NCBI RefSeq assembly: GCF_004340465.1
Contig: NZ_SLVV01000005.1
Span: 190,024 to 254,023 of the forward strand
Direction: 5' to 3'
From: Mesobacillus foraminis
Lineage (GTDB): Bacteria; Bacillota; Bacilli; Bacillales; Cytobacillaceae
DNA: 64,000 nt
Shown: one piece after another, positions 55,858 through 64,000 of the stretch
How the letters are laid out: every line of letters starts with the position of its first letter
Numbering within the stretch: the first letter of the stretch is position 1
Notes under the pieces: generated by a model
The model's database searches: none
Seen by the model: only the letters and a program-made list of their open reading frames with translations
What the model was told of the DNA's origin: nothing
Made by a program: the position numbers and the translations under genes

Positions 55858-56726
55858 TATTTATTCAACAGGTTTACGAGTGCAGCCCTTTCCTGTTCCG
55901 TTAATGGTACCAGCGGGAGCCTGACTCCTCCAACGTTCATCCCTTTTAATTGAAGAGCTGTTTTTACAGGACCGGGACTCGGAGCTGAAAAAAGCCCTTG
56001 CATTACTGGAAGCAGCTGCTGATGAAGCCTGGCTGCCTTCTCGTTTTGGCCGCCAAGGAACGCCTTGACCATCTCCTGCATTTCATTTCCAATGATATGG
56101 GAAGCAACAGATACTACCCCAGTTCCTCCAATCGCGAGTACTGGAAGTGTAATACCATCGTCGCCGCTGTATACAAGAAAATCATCCGGAGTGTTAGCTA
56201 TAATCCTGGTAACCGCATTGAGATCACCGCTTGCTTCCTTTACGGCAACAATGTTTGGAACTTCAGAAAGCCTGATGATTGTATCAGGATGGATATTGAC
56301 TACAGACCTTCCCGGAATATTATAAACCATGACAGGAAGCCTGGTGGCTTCCGCCACAGTCTTAAAGTGCTGATAAAGCCCTTCCTGGTTAGGTTTATTA
56401 TAGTATGGAGCGACGATCATAATAGCATCGACGCCCACCTGTTCAGCTTTTTTTGTAAGTTCAACCGTGGCGTACGTGTTGTTGCTTCCTGTCCCTGCAA
56501 TGACCGGGATGCGCTTATCCACAACCTTTACCACATGTTTGAACAGAGCGATTTTTTCCTCCTTAGAGAGGGTTGGAGATTCTCCTGTTGTACCAGCGAC
56601 AACAAGAGATTCTGTTCCGTTATCAATTAAATGGTTGACCAGTTGGGTCGTCTTTGCAAAGTCAATATGACCTTTATTGTCGAAAGGCGTGACCATCGCG
56701 GTTGAAATCCGTCCAAATTGAACCAT
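55857..56726 (-). CDS. dapA: 4-hydroxy-tetrahydrodipicolinate synthase
   Basis: 289 residues, a TIM barrel of the DHDPS/NAL family. Active-site residues: GTTGESPTLS, the Tyr in VMVYNIPGRS (~135) and Schiff-base Lys in IVAVKEASGD (~162). It condenses pyruvate with aspartate semialdehyde, committing carbon to lysine, DAP and, in sporulation, dipicolinate. AAAGGAG precedes the ATG; it lies 15 bp after dapG. Confidence 0.97.
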   Translation of the reverse strand: MVQFGRISTAMVTPFDNKGHIDFAKTTQLVNHLIDNGTESLVVAGTTGESPTLSKEEKIALFKHVVKVVDKRIPVIAGTGSNNTYATVELTKKAEQVGVDAIMIVAPYYNKPNQEGLYQHFKTVAEATRLPVMVYNIPGRSVVNIHPDTIIRLSEVPNIVAVKEASGDLNAVTRIIANTPDDFLVYSGDDGITLPVLAIGGTGVVSVASHIIGNEMQEMVKAFLGGQNEKAARLHQQLLPVMQGLFSAPSPGPVKTALQLKGMNVGGVRLPLVPLTEQERAALVNLLNK

Positions 56727-56741
56727 TTGTTTCTCTCCTTT

Positions 56742-57986
56742 TTAAATCTCGTCCCGTTCATATTCCAGCTGTGCCGTCTCAAGCTGAAAAGCATCATGCA
56801 GGGCATTTACTGCATCAACAAGATCCGATTCCTTAACAAGTACCCAGATGGTAGTATGACTGTCGGCAGACTGAAGAATCCGGATACCTTTTTCCGTCAG
56901 AGCAGTAACAATTTTAGAGGTTACCCCTGGTACTCCTGCCATCCCTGCCCCAACAACCGATACCTTTGCACAGTTTCGTTCAATCTGGGGATCATGACCA
57001 AGTGAATTTAAAATGGAAAGGGCCCGATCGGTCATTTCTTCCGTTACAGTATAGACGACACCCTTTGGCGAGATATTGATAAAATCGACAGAGATATTTT
57101 CATTCGCCATCGCTTTAAAAACTTCTGATTGAAGGTTATATTGATCCTTTTTTGCAAATACCTTTACTTGTGTAACATTGGATACATGCGCAATTCCAGT
57201 TACAGGCCGTTCCTTTATGTCGCTGCCTTTATTTTGTTTGCTGGCGGACGTTACGAGTGTTCCCAGTCCTTCGGAATAGGTTGATCGTATCCGGATTGGC
57301 ACTTTTGCCTGCATGGCAATTTCCACTGCACGCGGATGGATGACCTTTGCCCCTTGATAGGCCAAATTGCAGACTTCCGTATAAGTGACCACCGAAAGCG
57401 GTCTTGCGTTTTCAGCAATTCTTGGATCGGCAGTCATAATCCCTTCAACATCCGTGAAGATATCGATGTAATCCGCATTTAGGGCTGATCCAAGTGCAGC
57501 TGCCGAGGTGTCACTTCCACCCCTGCCAATCGTAGTGATGTCGCCATTGGGGGCAGCGCCCTGGAATCCTGCAACAACCACCACTTCCACTTCCTCCAGT
57601 TCCTGAAGGAGCCGGTCACATTTCATTTCAAGAATTTTGGCACCCGTATGCTCGGCATTGGTTAAAAATCCTGCCTGCGAACCTGTAAGTGCTGTCGCTG
57701 TTATTCCGCTTTCGTGAAGTTTGTTTGTAAAAACCACACTTGAAATAATTTCTCCGCAAGAGAGCAGAAGGTCATACTCTCTTGGCTTTAGTCCGCTGAC
57801 ATTTCCGCCGACAAGGGAAAGAAGTGTATCGGTCGCATATGGCTCCCCTTTCCTTCCCATAGCCGATACGACAACCACCACCTTGTATCCTTCAGAAATG
57901 GCTTGTTTAATATGTTTAATGGCATGTGTTCGGCTCTCGTCATCACGGACTGATGTACCGCCAAATTTTTGGACGATTATTTTCAT
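56742..57986 (-). CDS. dapG: Aspartokinase I (DAP-sensitive type)
   Basis: 414 residues. The kinase domain starts IIVQKFGGTSVRD and includes TTIGRGGSDTSAAALG; two C-terminal ACT domains (~265-400, VTQVKVFAKKDQYNLQSEVF; CAKVSVVGAGMAGVPGVTSK) provide feedback control, by meso-DAP for DapG in B. subtilis. It phosphorylates aspartate, the first step to lysine, methionine and threonine. GAGGTG precedes the ATG; 58 bp after asd. Confidence 0.95.
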   Translation of the reverse strand: MKIIVQKFGGTSVRDDESRTHAIKHIKQAISEGYKVVVVVSAMGRKGEPYATDTLLSLVGGNVSGLKPREYDLLLSCGEIISSVVFTNKLHESGITATALTGSQAGFLTNAEHTGAKILEMKCDRLLQELEEVEVVVVAGFQGAAPNGDITTIGRGGSDTSAAALGSALNADYIDIFTDVEGIMTADPRIAENARPLSVVTYTEVCNLAYQGAKVIHPRAVEIAMQAKVPIRIRSTYSEGLGTLVTSASKQNKGSDIKERPVTGIAHVSNVTQVKVFAKKDQYNLQSEVFKAMANENISVDFINISPKGVVYTVTEEMTDRALSILNSLGHDPQIERNCAKVSVVGAGMAGVPGVTSKIVTALTEKGIRILQSADSHTTIWVLVKESDLVDAVNALHDAFQLETAQLEYERDEI

Positions 57987-58044
57987 TACTACACCTCTGA
58001 GACTACTCTCTAATTCTGTTTCTATCTATCCATCAGGAAGATGA

Positions 58045-59094
58045 TTATTTTACTAACCCAAGATCTATGAGGGTTTCAGCGATCTGAACTGAATTCCATG
58101 CTGCACCCTTCAGGAGGTTGTCTGATACAACCCACATATGGAAGCCGTTTTCATTATCAAGATCTTTGCGAATCCGGCCAACGAAGACGTCATTCTTACC
58201 TACACAATAGGCAGGCATTGGATAAAGCTGCTCGGAAGGGTTATCCTGAAGGACGACACCAGGGGCGTCCCCCACAAGACTTTTAACTTCTTCTGCACTG
58301 ATGCCCTCTGCATCAATTTCAAAGTATACAGATTCCGAATGTCCCGTTCCTACTGGAAGGCGCACACAGGTTGCAGCCACCTGAAGTTCTGGTAGATGCA
58401 TGATTTTCTTGGTTTCATTGATCATTTTCATTTCTTCGAATGTGAACCCATTCTCTTCAAATTTGTCAATTTGCGGTATGGCATTAAAAGCAATCTGGTA
58501 ATGTTTTTCCCCAGAACCGACCGGAAGAATTTTTGGTTCGGCTTCCTTGCCATCAAGGATTGCACGTGTTTGGTCATTAAGCTCTGCCACTGCTGCTGCA
58601 CCGGCACCTGATACTGCCTGGTAAGTTGACACGATCACTTTCTTTAAACCGAATTTCTGGCTCAATGGTTCAAGAGCGACTACCATTTGGATTGTTGAAC
58701 AGTTTGGATTTGCAATGATTCCGTTATGATTGTGCAAATCGGAAGCATTTACTTCCGGAACCACTAGCGGTACATTTTCATCCATACGGAATGCACTAGT
58801 GTTATCCACTACGATGGCTCCCCGCTTTACGGCCTCCGGAGCCAGCGCTTTAGATACACTTCCGCCTGCACTGAATAATGCTATATCAACGCCCTCAAAG
58901 CTTTCTGGCGTCGCTTCCTCTACTGTTATTTCCTGCCCTTTATATACTGCTTTCTTGCCAGCTGAACGTGCAGACGAAAGCAGTGATAATTTTGATATAG
59001 GAAAATCACGGTTTTCTAAAGTTTGAATCATTTGCTGGCCTACTGCTCCAGTTGCTCCGACCACTGCTACATGGAATCCTCTCTCTTGCGGCAT
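58045..59094 (-). CDS. asd: Aspartate-semialdehyde dehydrogenase
   Basis: 349 residues. NADP-binding [11 protein letters not shown] (~13-23), catalytic Cys in NPNCSTIQM (~130) and the His in [12 protein letters not shown] (~248). It reduces aspartyl phosphate to the semialdehyde used by DapA. GGAAGGGG precedes the ATG. A TTGGAA-18-TATACT promoter lies in the 211-bp gap after dpaB, giving vegetative expression apart from sporulation readthrough. Confidence 0.96.
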   Translation of the reverse strand: MPQERGFHVAVVGATGAVGQQMIQTLENRDFPISKLSLLSSARSAGKKAVYKGQEITVEEATPESFEGVDIALFSAGGSVSKALAPEAVKRGAIVVDNTSAFRMDENVPLVVPEVNASDLHNHNGIIANPNCSTIQMVVALEPLSQKFGLKKVIVSTYQAVSGAGAAAVAELNDQTRAILDGKEAEPKILPVGSGEKHYQIAFNAIPQIDKFEENGFTFEEMKMINETKKIMHLPELQVAATCVRLPVGTGHSESVYFEIDAEGISAEEVKSLVGDAPGVVLQDNPSEQLYPMPAYCVGKNDVFVGRIRKDLDNENGFHMWVVSDNLLKGAAWNSVQIAETLIDLGLVK

Positions 59095-59264
59095 TTGCTG
59101 TTTCCCCTTCCAAAGATAGTTTTAAGCTGGCTAGTTGCCAGATTGTAATAAGTAATAAGAGGCAGACAACTTTAAAATAAATCAATCTGCCAATTTTATA
59201 TTTTCATTTATTTTATCATAATAAACTGCGAAGGAAAGAAAGAATTAATTCTCTGCCTGAATAA

Positions 59265-59294
59265 AGTATACCAATGATAAAAACAGCTTTCCAA
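59265..59294 (-). promoter_or_regulatory. Probable sigma-A promoter of asd-dapG-dapA
   Basis: Minus-strand TTGGAA (59289-59294), 18-bp spacer, TATACT (59265-59270). The ~165-nt leader has a GGCAGA/TCTGCC stem (59161-59191) and a CTGGC/GCCAG hairpin near asd; I do not recognise a lysine riboswitch. Confidence 0.6.
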
Positions 59295-59306
59295 TGGCAA
59301 GTCAAC

Positions 59307-59906
59307 CTATTCGGGATCTCTGAATCTTTCCACAATCACCGGCTGAAACTGCCTTCCATTCAGTGCTGCCACAATGGTATCTCTTGTCAATCCCATTCTG
59401 GCAACAAGTGAGTTTGGTTTTTTCTCAGGGTCATCCTGGCCGAATGGAATGAAGTATACGTTCTTTGTCGCCATCAGCCTCATGAGATTGACCCCATTTA
59501 AACCCAGTGCATCGTTCGTAGAAATTCCAAGAACAATTGGTTTTGAATTCCTCAAGGTGGCTTTTGCCGCCATTAAAACGGGAGAATCATTCATGGCATT
59601 GGCAAACTTGCTCATCGAAACTCCAGTCATGGGCGAGATGACCATACAGTCGAGCGGCATTTTGGGACCCAGAGGCTCCGCCTTTACAATTGAATCAATA
59701 ACTTTATTTCCCGTCAAGTCTTCTATCCTTTGAACCCAGTCCTCCCCTTTGCCAAAGCGGGTCGTTGTCCCTTTAACCGTGGCTGTCACGACAGGCACAA
59801 CTTCTGCCCCTTCATTGACTAGTTTCTCAATCTCTGGGAAAACTGCATCATAGGTACAATGGGATCCCGTTAATCCAAAGCCGATTCTAACTCCTTTTAA
59901 GCTCAT
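59307..59906 (-). CDS. dpaB: Dipicolinate synthase subunit B
   Basis: 199 residues of the flavoprotein fold: IGFGLTGSHCTYDAVFPEIE, PLDCMVISPMTGVSMSKFAN and GISTNDALGLNG. With DpaA it converts the DapA product to dipicolinic acid in the mother cell. AAGGAG precedes the ATG; it starts 3 bp after the dpaA stop, so the two are coupled. Confidence 0.96.
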   Translation of the reverse strand: MSLKGVRIGFGLTGSHCTYDAVFPEIEKLVNEGAEVVPVVTATVKGTTTRFGKGEDWVQRIEDLTGNKVIDSIVKAEPLGPKMPLDCMVISPMTGVSMSKFANAMNDSPVLMAAKATLRNSKPIVLGISTNDALGLNGVNLMRLMATKNVYFIPFGQDDPEKKPNSLVARMGLTRDTIVAALNGRQFQPVIVERFRDPE

Positions 59907-59909
59907 GTT

Positions 59910-60806
59910 TTAACTCTCCTTCCTATTCCTCATATCTTCGCTAAGAAGCTTAATCAGAACTTTTGCGAGAATCTGGCCCGCCGTCTTTGGAGCGACAATC
60001 CCTGGGAGGCCGGGTGCGAGCAAAGCTTTGATTCCTCGCTTTTCTGCATAACGAAAATCGGTGCCTCCTGGCTTGGAGGCTAAATCAATAATCAGGGTGT
60101 GGGCCGGCATCTTTGAAATAACTGCCGCCGTTACAATCGGATGCGGAATGGTATTAATGCATATATCAATATCTTTAACCGCAGTTTCAATGTCGTTAAG
60201 ATGGAACGGGGTATGCCCCATTTCGGTAATCCTTGCCAAGTGTTCACTTTTCCTGGCTCCGACCATTACTTTCGCACCAAGAGCATGGAATGTCCGCGCA
60301 ACAGTTACCCCAACCCTTCCAAGACCCAAAACCGCGATCTTGGAACCGTGAATGGTAAAATCCGTGTGCTGAATCACCATCATAATGGTCCCTTCTACTG
60401 TTGGAATTGAATTATAAATGGCTACATCATCACGTTCAAAAAGCTGGACGAGTCGGCGGTTGGCCTTCTTGGTGATTTCATCCAGGTATTTGTTGCTGAT
60501 TCCTGAATAAATAACTGCGTGTGGCGGCAGCTTTTTTAGCATATCTTCAGTAAGAATGACTTTCTCACTCGAAAAAATAGTCTCGACCTGTCCTGTTAAA
60601 TTTGTTCCGGGAACCGGCAATATAAGTGCATCCTGCACTGAAAAATCCAATTCATCAATCTTTTCTTTTGTTGCTCCTGTAAAAGCGTGATCCAGTTGTT
60701 CAAACCCAATCAGCGACAGCTTGGCATCGCGCTCTGTCAGCTTGCGGATAATCTCCAGCTGCCTGGCATCACCGCCGATGACAGCGATCTGCATTCCTGT
60801 CAGCAT
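59910..60806 (-). CDS. dpaA: Dipicolinate synthase subunit A
   Basis: 298 residues from ATG 60804-60806 (MLTGMQIAVIGGDARQLEII), 9 nt after AGGTG; the frame stays open for 47 codons upstream but without a better start. A catalytic N-terminal domain is followed by a Rossmann NADPH-binding domain (SKIAVLGLGRVGVTVARTFH, ~155-175). It reduces/desaturates 4-hydroxy-tetrahydrodipicolinate with DpaB. Also called spoVFA. Sigma-K control is expected. Confidence 0.96.
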   Translation of the reverse strand: MLTGMQIAVIGGDARQLEIIRKLTERDAKLSLIGFEQLDHAFTGATKEKIDELDFSVQDALILPVPGTNLTGQVETIFSSEKVILTEDMLKKLPPHAVIYSGISNKYLDEITKKANRRLVQLFERDDVAIYNSIPTVEGTIMMVIQHTDFTIHGSKIAVLGLGRVGVTVARTFHALGAKVMVGARKSEHLARITEMGHTPFHLNDIETAVKDIDICINTIPHPIVTAAVISKMPAHTLIIDLASKPGGTDFRYAEKRGIKALLAPGLPGIVAPKTAGQILAKVLIKLLSEDMRNRKES

Positions 60807-60862
60807 GAGAATAATCACCTTCTTTTTAATAGTCGAACAGGAATTTTTTTTAACTACTCCCA

Positions 60863-60890
60863 CATAATATGTCGGCCGGCAATAGATGGT
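60863..60890 (-). promoter_or_regulatory. Candidate sigma-K promoter of dpaAB
   Basis: Minus strand: CACC carrying the AC dinucleotide (60889-60890), 17 bp, then CATATTATG (60863-60871), near the consensus CATANNNTA. spoVF is sigma-K dependent in B. subtilis. Confidence 0.5.
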
Positions 60891-60929
60891 GAGTTTTTCT
60901 GGCAGCCCCCATGAAAAATCCTTCCCCAA

Positions 60930-60958
60930 ATAAAAAAAAGCCGGCATGCGCCAGCTTT
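60930..60958 (-). terminator. Terminator of ymxH
   Basis: AGCTGGC / GCCGGCT stem with a GCAT loop and eight T residues on the minus strand. Confidence 0.85.
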
Positions 60959-61199
60959 AGTCGTCCTCAGGTATATCGATAATCACCATGTCGGTGCCAA
61001 TCTTCTTAATATGTCTCCACGGAACCCTCAATTCCCCTCCCTGCCTCTTGAGGCCGAACCACTTGACTGATGGAATGACGAGTGCTTCCACCTGCCCGGT
61101 CCGCTCATTTATTTCCAGATCGGTCTGTCCCAGAACACCCAGCCTCTCAGCCTTCTTGACATCAACAATTTCCTTCCCTCCCAAATCACTAAGCCTCAT
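60957..61199 (-). CDS. ymxH: YlmC/YmxH family PRC-barrel protein
   Basis: 80 residues from ATG 61197-61199 (MRLSDLGGKEIVDVKKAERL) with GGGGGAG 4 nt upstream. The PRC-barrel pattern continues through GVLGQTDLEINERTG and VPWRHIKKIGTDMVIIDIP. Function is unknown; the family is common near mlpA in spore formers. A frame extension of 23 codons upstream overlaps the mlpA terminator and is unlikely to be translated. Confidence 0.9.
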   Translation of the reverse strand: MRLSDLGGKEIVDVKKAERLGVLGQTDLEINERTGQVEALVIPSVKWFGLKRQGGELRVPWRHIKKIGTDMVIIDIPEDD

Positions 61200-61269
61200 G
61201 CTTCTCCCCCATTTCTGCATCCTTACTATATATGTATCGTCTTCAACGGCTTTTAGAATCGGGAACATA

Positions 61270-61303
61270 AAAAACAGTCTGCCGGATGACAGACTGTTTT
61301 TTT
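61270..61303 (-). terminator. Terminator of mlpA
   Basis: AAACAGTCTG / CAGACTGTTT with an 8-nt loop and a T-run on the minus strand. Confidence 0.88.
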
Positions 61304-61311
61304 ATTCTATA

Positions 61312-62544
61312 TCAGCTATTAGGAAGCTCCCCGTCCGGACTGATGAGAGCGACAGAGTAATTTTCAGTGAAAATGCTGTTTGTAAGCCCGTTCACACTGT
61401 CTTTTGTTACATCGTCAATCTGCTCGACAATTTCATCCAATGAACGATGGCGGCCAAGCAGCAATTCATTTTTTCCGTTCCGGCTCATACGGCTGTTAGT
61501 GCTCTCCAAGCTTAGCATCAAGCTTCCTTTTAATTGTTCCTTGCTGTTGTTAAGTTCCTTATCTGTAATGCCTTCCTGCTTGAGCTTCGCAAGGGTGTCC
61601 TGAATCGTTTCATACAGAACATCCAGCTGTTTAGCCCCCGTTCCGCCATATATGGTGACTACCCCGCTGTCCCTGTATGCAGAATGGTAGGAAAATACGG
61701 AATAGGCTAATCCTCGCTGTTCCCTTACCTCCTGGAATAAACGGCTGCTCATGCTGCCTCCAAGCACATTATTCAGAACGATGAGGCTGTAGATATCCTG
61801 ATGGCCGATTTGAAGACCCTCAAATCCAATACAAAGGTGAGCTTGCTCCGTTTCCTTCTTTCGGGAAACACGGTTTGAATGAAAAGAAGGCTTGTGGTAC
61901 TGAATTTCTTCTTTTCCTGCCTCGTAGGCGCCAAACAATTTCTCAACGTTTGTAATGAATGTTTCTGGCACGTTCCCGGCAATTGAAATAACAACGTTCT
62001 CAGGCGTATACGTGTCATGCATATAATGATTGAGCGTATCCCCTGTAAAAGTCGTTAATGTCTCTTCTGTACCAAGAATCGGGTACCCAAGGGAATGATC
62101 ATTGTAGATCGCTTTGCTTAATAGATCATGCACAATGTCATCAGGTGTGTCTTCATACATTTTGATTTCTTCGTACACTACATTTTTTTCTTTATCCAGC
62201 TCTTCTGATACGAAGGTGGAATTGAAGAACATATCTGCAAGTATTTCAAGTGCATACTGGGAATGAGTATCCAGCACCTTTGCATAATAGCATGTATATT
62301 CTTTGGAGGTGAACGCATTCACCTGTCCGCCAATACTGTCAAAGGATTCAGCAATTTCCCTTGCCGACCTTGTTTTTGTTCCCTTGAAAAACATATGTTC
62401 AAGGAAATGGGAAATCCCATTGTTGCCTGGAACTTCATTACGGGAACCTGTTCCAATCCATACACCGATGGCAACTGAACGGACTGTGGGAATTTGTTCA
62501 AGAACAATCCGTACTCCGTTTTGGCATGTATACTTCTTAATCAA
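61312..62544 (-). CDS. mlpA: M16 zinc protease MlpA (YmxG)
   Basis: 410 residues from a TTG start (62542-62544; MIKKYTCQNGVRIVLEQIPT), 7 nt after GGAGG. HxxEH is HFLEH (His46, Glu49, His50), with the distal Glu region EKNVVYEEIKMYED. The C-terminal half retains VREQRGLAYSVFSYHSA. In B. subtilis MlpA affects subtilisin expression. It is a third M16 protein in this window, closer to the mitochondrial processing peptidase beta type than YmfH. Confidence 0.94.
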   Translation of the reverse strand: MIKKYTCQNGVRIVLEQIPTVRSVAIGVWIGTGSRNEVPGNNGISHFLEHMFFKGTKTRSAREIAESFDSIGGQVNAFTSKEYTCYYAKVLDTHSQYALEILADMFFNSTFVSEELDKEKNVVYEEIKMYEDTPDDIVHDLLSKAIYNDHSLGYPILGTEETLTTFTGDTLNHYMHDTYTPENVVISIAGNVPETFITNVEKLFGAYEAGKEEIQYHKPSFHSNRVSRKKETEQAHLCIGFEGLQIGHQDIYSLIVLNNVLGGSMSSRLFQEVREQRGLAYSVFSYHSAYRDSGVVTIYGGTGAKQLDVLYETIQDTLAKLKQEGITDKELNNSKEQLKGSLMLSLESTNSRMSRNGKNELLLGRHRSLDEIVEQIDDVTKDSVNGLTNSIFTENYSVALISPDGELPNS

Positions 62545-62635
62545 ATAAATTCCTCCTCTGGAACCAGTTGCTAAAACTATTCCTGCAATTCCTAAGTATA
62601 TTTCATTTTTGTTACTTTTTCCAAAATGAAGATTA

Positions 62636-63595
62636 TTATTTTGCTTTTTTGTGTAAAATTCGCTTTTCACTCAGCATTTCCGAAACTGTTCCAATTTCCA
62701 GGTGTTTTTCCTTTATACCTAAAACCATGGTTTCCAGTGCTTTTTCGGTTGAATCTGTCGGATGCATTAAAATCATTGCGCCATTATGGAGTTTTCCTAA
62801 TACACGCTGATTCAATTCATCTGGAGTCGGTTTTTTCCAGTCGATGGTGTCAATGCTCCATAATACGGTACCTAATTGATGCACAGCAGCAATTTTGACT
62901 ACTTCCTCTTTAAAACTCCCGCTCGGCGGACCAAACCAACGCGCTTTCCTGCCTGTTGTAGCCTCAATTACATCATTGGTTTTTTTTATTTCATCGTGAA
63001 TCGCGGCAGCCTGCAGGCTTCTCATATCCGGATGTGAAAATGAGTGGTTCCCTACCTCATGTCCCGCATCTACGATCATCTTTACCAGCTCCGGATTATT
63101 TTTAGCCCATCTGCCTTCCAGGAAGAAGGTAGCATAAACATGATGTTTCTTTAAGGTTGCGAGCATGTCAGACAAATATTCGTTCCCCCAGGCCACATTG
63201 ATGATAAAGCTGACCATTGGCTTTTCCGGATTTCCTCTATAAATGGGTGAAGCAGGAAGGTCGCTTAAGTGGACCTGTGGTTTTATCTCTTCGAAAACAA
63301 GTAAATCCGCTTCAAATCTGCCTTCCCTTTTCATTTTGTCATAGGACTTGCCAATATTCACTTTCAAGCCATTATAGCCGGGAATCGCTTTCCACACTGA
63401 ATCAATCCTGGCATCTACTGGCTTAATTTCATAATCTGGGGCTTTAGTTTCTAATTCCCTGTAAAGTGAATCCTTATGCATTGATACGGGAACGGATTCA
63501 GATTTTAAATATGTTATATATTGATGGGAAAACGGATTACTTACCAACAGCCACGCACCGGCCAGCATAACTGCTGCTCCAAATAATTTTTTCAT
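62636..63595 (-). CDS. ylxY: YlxY-like polysaccharide deacetylase family protein
   Basis: 319 residues with an N-terminal signal/anchor (KKLFGAAVMLAGAWLLVSNP) and a NodB-homology domain (~125-310). The metal-binding HSFSHP is present, but the catalytic motif normally TFDDGPN reads INVAWGNEY, lacking the general-base Asp, so classical deacetylase activity is doubtful. Other conserved segments: FGPPSGSFKEEV and LWSIDTIDWKKP. AGGAGG precedes the ATG. Between pnp and mlpA, as in B. subtilis. Confidence 0.92.
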   Translation of the reverse strand: MKKLFGAAVMLAGAWLLVSNPFSHQYITYLKSESVPVSMHKDSLYRELETKAPDYEIKPVDARIDSVWKAIPGYNGLKVNIGKSYDKMKREGRFEADLLVFEEIKPQVHLSDLPASPIYRGNPEKPMVSFIINVAWGNEYLSDMLATLKKHHVYATFFLEGRWAKNNPELVKMIVDAGHEVGNHSFSHPDMRSLQAAAIHDEIKKTNDVIEATTGRKARWFGPPSGSFKEEVVKIAAVHQLGTVLWSIDTIDWKKPTPDELNQRVLGKLHNGAMILMHPTDSTEKALETMVLGIKEKHLEIGTVSEMLSEKRILHKKAK

Positions 63596-63691
63596 CCCTT
63601 TGCCTCCTTACAATAGCCACAATCGCCTTGTCCATTATCTCTTTATAGACTATGTGGCGGAAGGAGATGGTAGAACGGCCTGCCTTTAGAT

Positions 63692-63721
63692 ATAAAAAAA
63701 GCCAGGGGTTGCCCCTGACTG
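63692..63721 (-). terminator. Terminator of pnp
   Basis: CAGGGG / CCCCTG stem followed by GCTTTTTTTA on the minus strand, directly after the pnp stop. Confidence 0.88.
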
Positions 63722-63724
63722 CTT

Positions 63725-64000
63725 TTAACTGTTATTTTGCTCCGCTTTTTCACGCTGTTCCTTGAGCACCGCTTTTCGGCTAAGATTTACACGGCCTTGC
63801 CTGTCAATTTCAGTGACTTTTACCAGGAGCTCGTCACCAATCTTGACGACATCTTCAACCTTGCCTACACGCTCTTCAGCAAGCTCGGAAATATGAACGA
63901 GGCCATCTTTGCCATTAAATATTTCCACGAAAGCACCAAATTTCTCAATGCGCTTTACTTTTCCAAGATACATTTGGCCGACTTCCACTTCACGGATAAT
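63725..64000 (-). CDS. pnp: Polynucleotide phosphorylase, C-terminal S1 domain (5' part beyond the window)
   Basis: The frame enters from the right edge without a start and ends at 63725, giving the last ~91 residues. The S1 RNA-binding domain is clear: [40 protein letters not shown] and [11 protein letters not shown]. PNPase is the main 3'-5' exonuclease of Bacillus, working with RNase Y. The GTG codon at 63986-63988 lies inside the gene and is not a start. Identity also fits the neighbour ylxY. Confidence 0.95.
   Translation of the reverse strand: MIREVEVGQMYLGKVKRIEKFGAFVEIFNGKDGLVHISELAEERVGKVEDVVKIGDELLVKVTEIDRQGRVNLSRKAVLKEQREKAEQNNS

Noticed and set aside
59095-59264. Lysine riboswitch in the asd leader
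   Set aside because: Small stems are present, but the conserved L-box core was not recognisable and no terminator/antiterminator switch was seen.
60807-60947. N-terminal extension of dpaA by 47 residues
   Set aside because: It has no ribosome-binding site and overlaps the probable sigma-K promoter; the ATG at 60806 has AGGTG and gives the family length.
62545-62670. N-terminal extension of mlpA by 42 residues
   Set aside because: The TTG at 62544 with GGAGG 7 nt upstream yields the family length and the conserved start IKKYTCQNG.

Overview
The window is a chromosomal stretch from a low-GC, endospore-forming member of the Bacillaceae. The evidence is gene content and order: sirA, spoVK, cotE, spoVS, spoIIIE and the dipicolinate synthase genes are all present, and long blocks follow the Bacillus subtilis order (yneF-sirA-tkt-ynzC-yneB-yneA/lexA; glnA-glnR-ynbB-hflX-spoVK; hfq-miaA; mutL-mutS; cotE-ricA-miaB; spoVS-ymdB-rny; recA-cinA-pgsA-ymfM-ymfK-ymfJ-ymfI-ymfH-ymfF; ymfC-spoIIIE-ylzJ-tepA-rnjB-dapA-dapG-asd-dpaB-dpaA-ymxH-mlpA-ylxY-pnp). 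A Cytobacillus/Mesobacillus-like genus is a guess. Nearly all genes lie on the minus strand. No rRNA, tRNA, CRISPR array, insertion sequence or prophage was seen.

Layout: 1-731 holds a tyrosine recombinase cut by the left edge, the only clearly mobile-type gene. 0.9-7.3 kb covers sporulation/replication control (sirA), azoreductase, transketolase and the divergent SOS locus yneAB/lexA. 7.5-8.7 kb has a small membrane protein and a DJ-1/PfpI protein. 9-14.6 kb is nitrogen control (glnRA), ynbB, hflX and spoVK. 14.9-17.8 kb is hfq, miaA, a MreBH-type actin and a DUF2188 protein. 17.9-24.6 kb is mutSL plus an EcsAB-like ABC pair. 24.9-30.6 kb is cotE, ricA, miaB and a 2-oxoacid:ferredoxin oxidoreductase standing where B. 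subtilis has tdh-kbl. 31-43.4 kb runs spoVS, ymdB, rny, recA, cinA, pgsA and the ymf cluster. 43.8-44.4 kb is an array of composite intergenic repeats. 44.4-50.1 kb is a nucleoside ABC importer with its GntR regulator. 50.4-64 kb covers spoIIIE, tepA, rnjB, the diaminopimelate/dipicolinate pathway, ymxH, two processing-type proteins and the 3' end of pnp.

How the genes work together: three themes dominate. The first is DNA damage and repair: lexA, yneA, recA and mutSL, with LexA boxes visible at yneA/lexA and recA. The second is RNA metabolism: hfq, rny, ricA, rnjB, pnp, miaA, miaB and ymdB. The third is sporulation: Spo0A boxes at sirA, then spoVK, cotE, spoVS, spoIIIE and dpaAB, which draws on the asd-dapG-dapA lysine/DAP pathway next door.

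The region is mostly core genome, and I found no obviously new multi-gene system. The less ordinary items are: the A/B composite repeat array at 43.8-44.36 kb; an unannotated 50-residue gene at 2683-2835 with a repeated motif; an exceptionally long terminator hairpin after the ferredoxin oxidoreductase; a GlnR box that exactly fills the spacer of a consensus promoter; several candidate operators around ymfC-nup; and two short degraded coding remnants.
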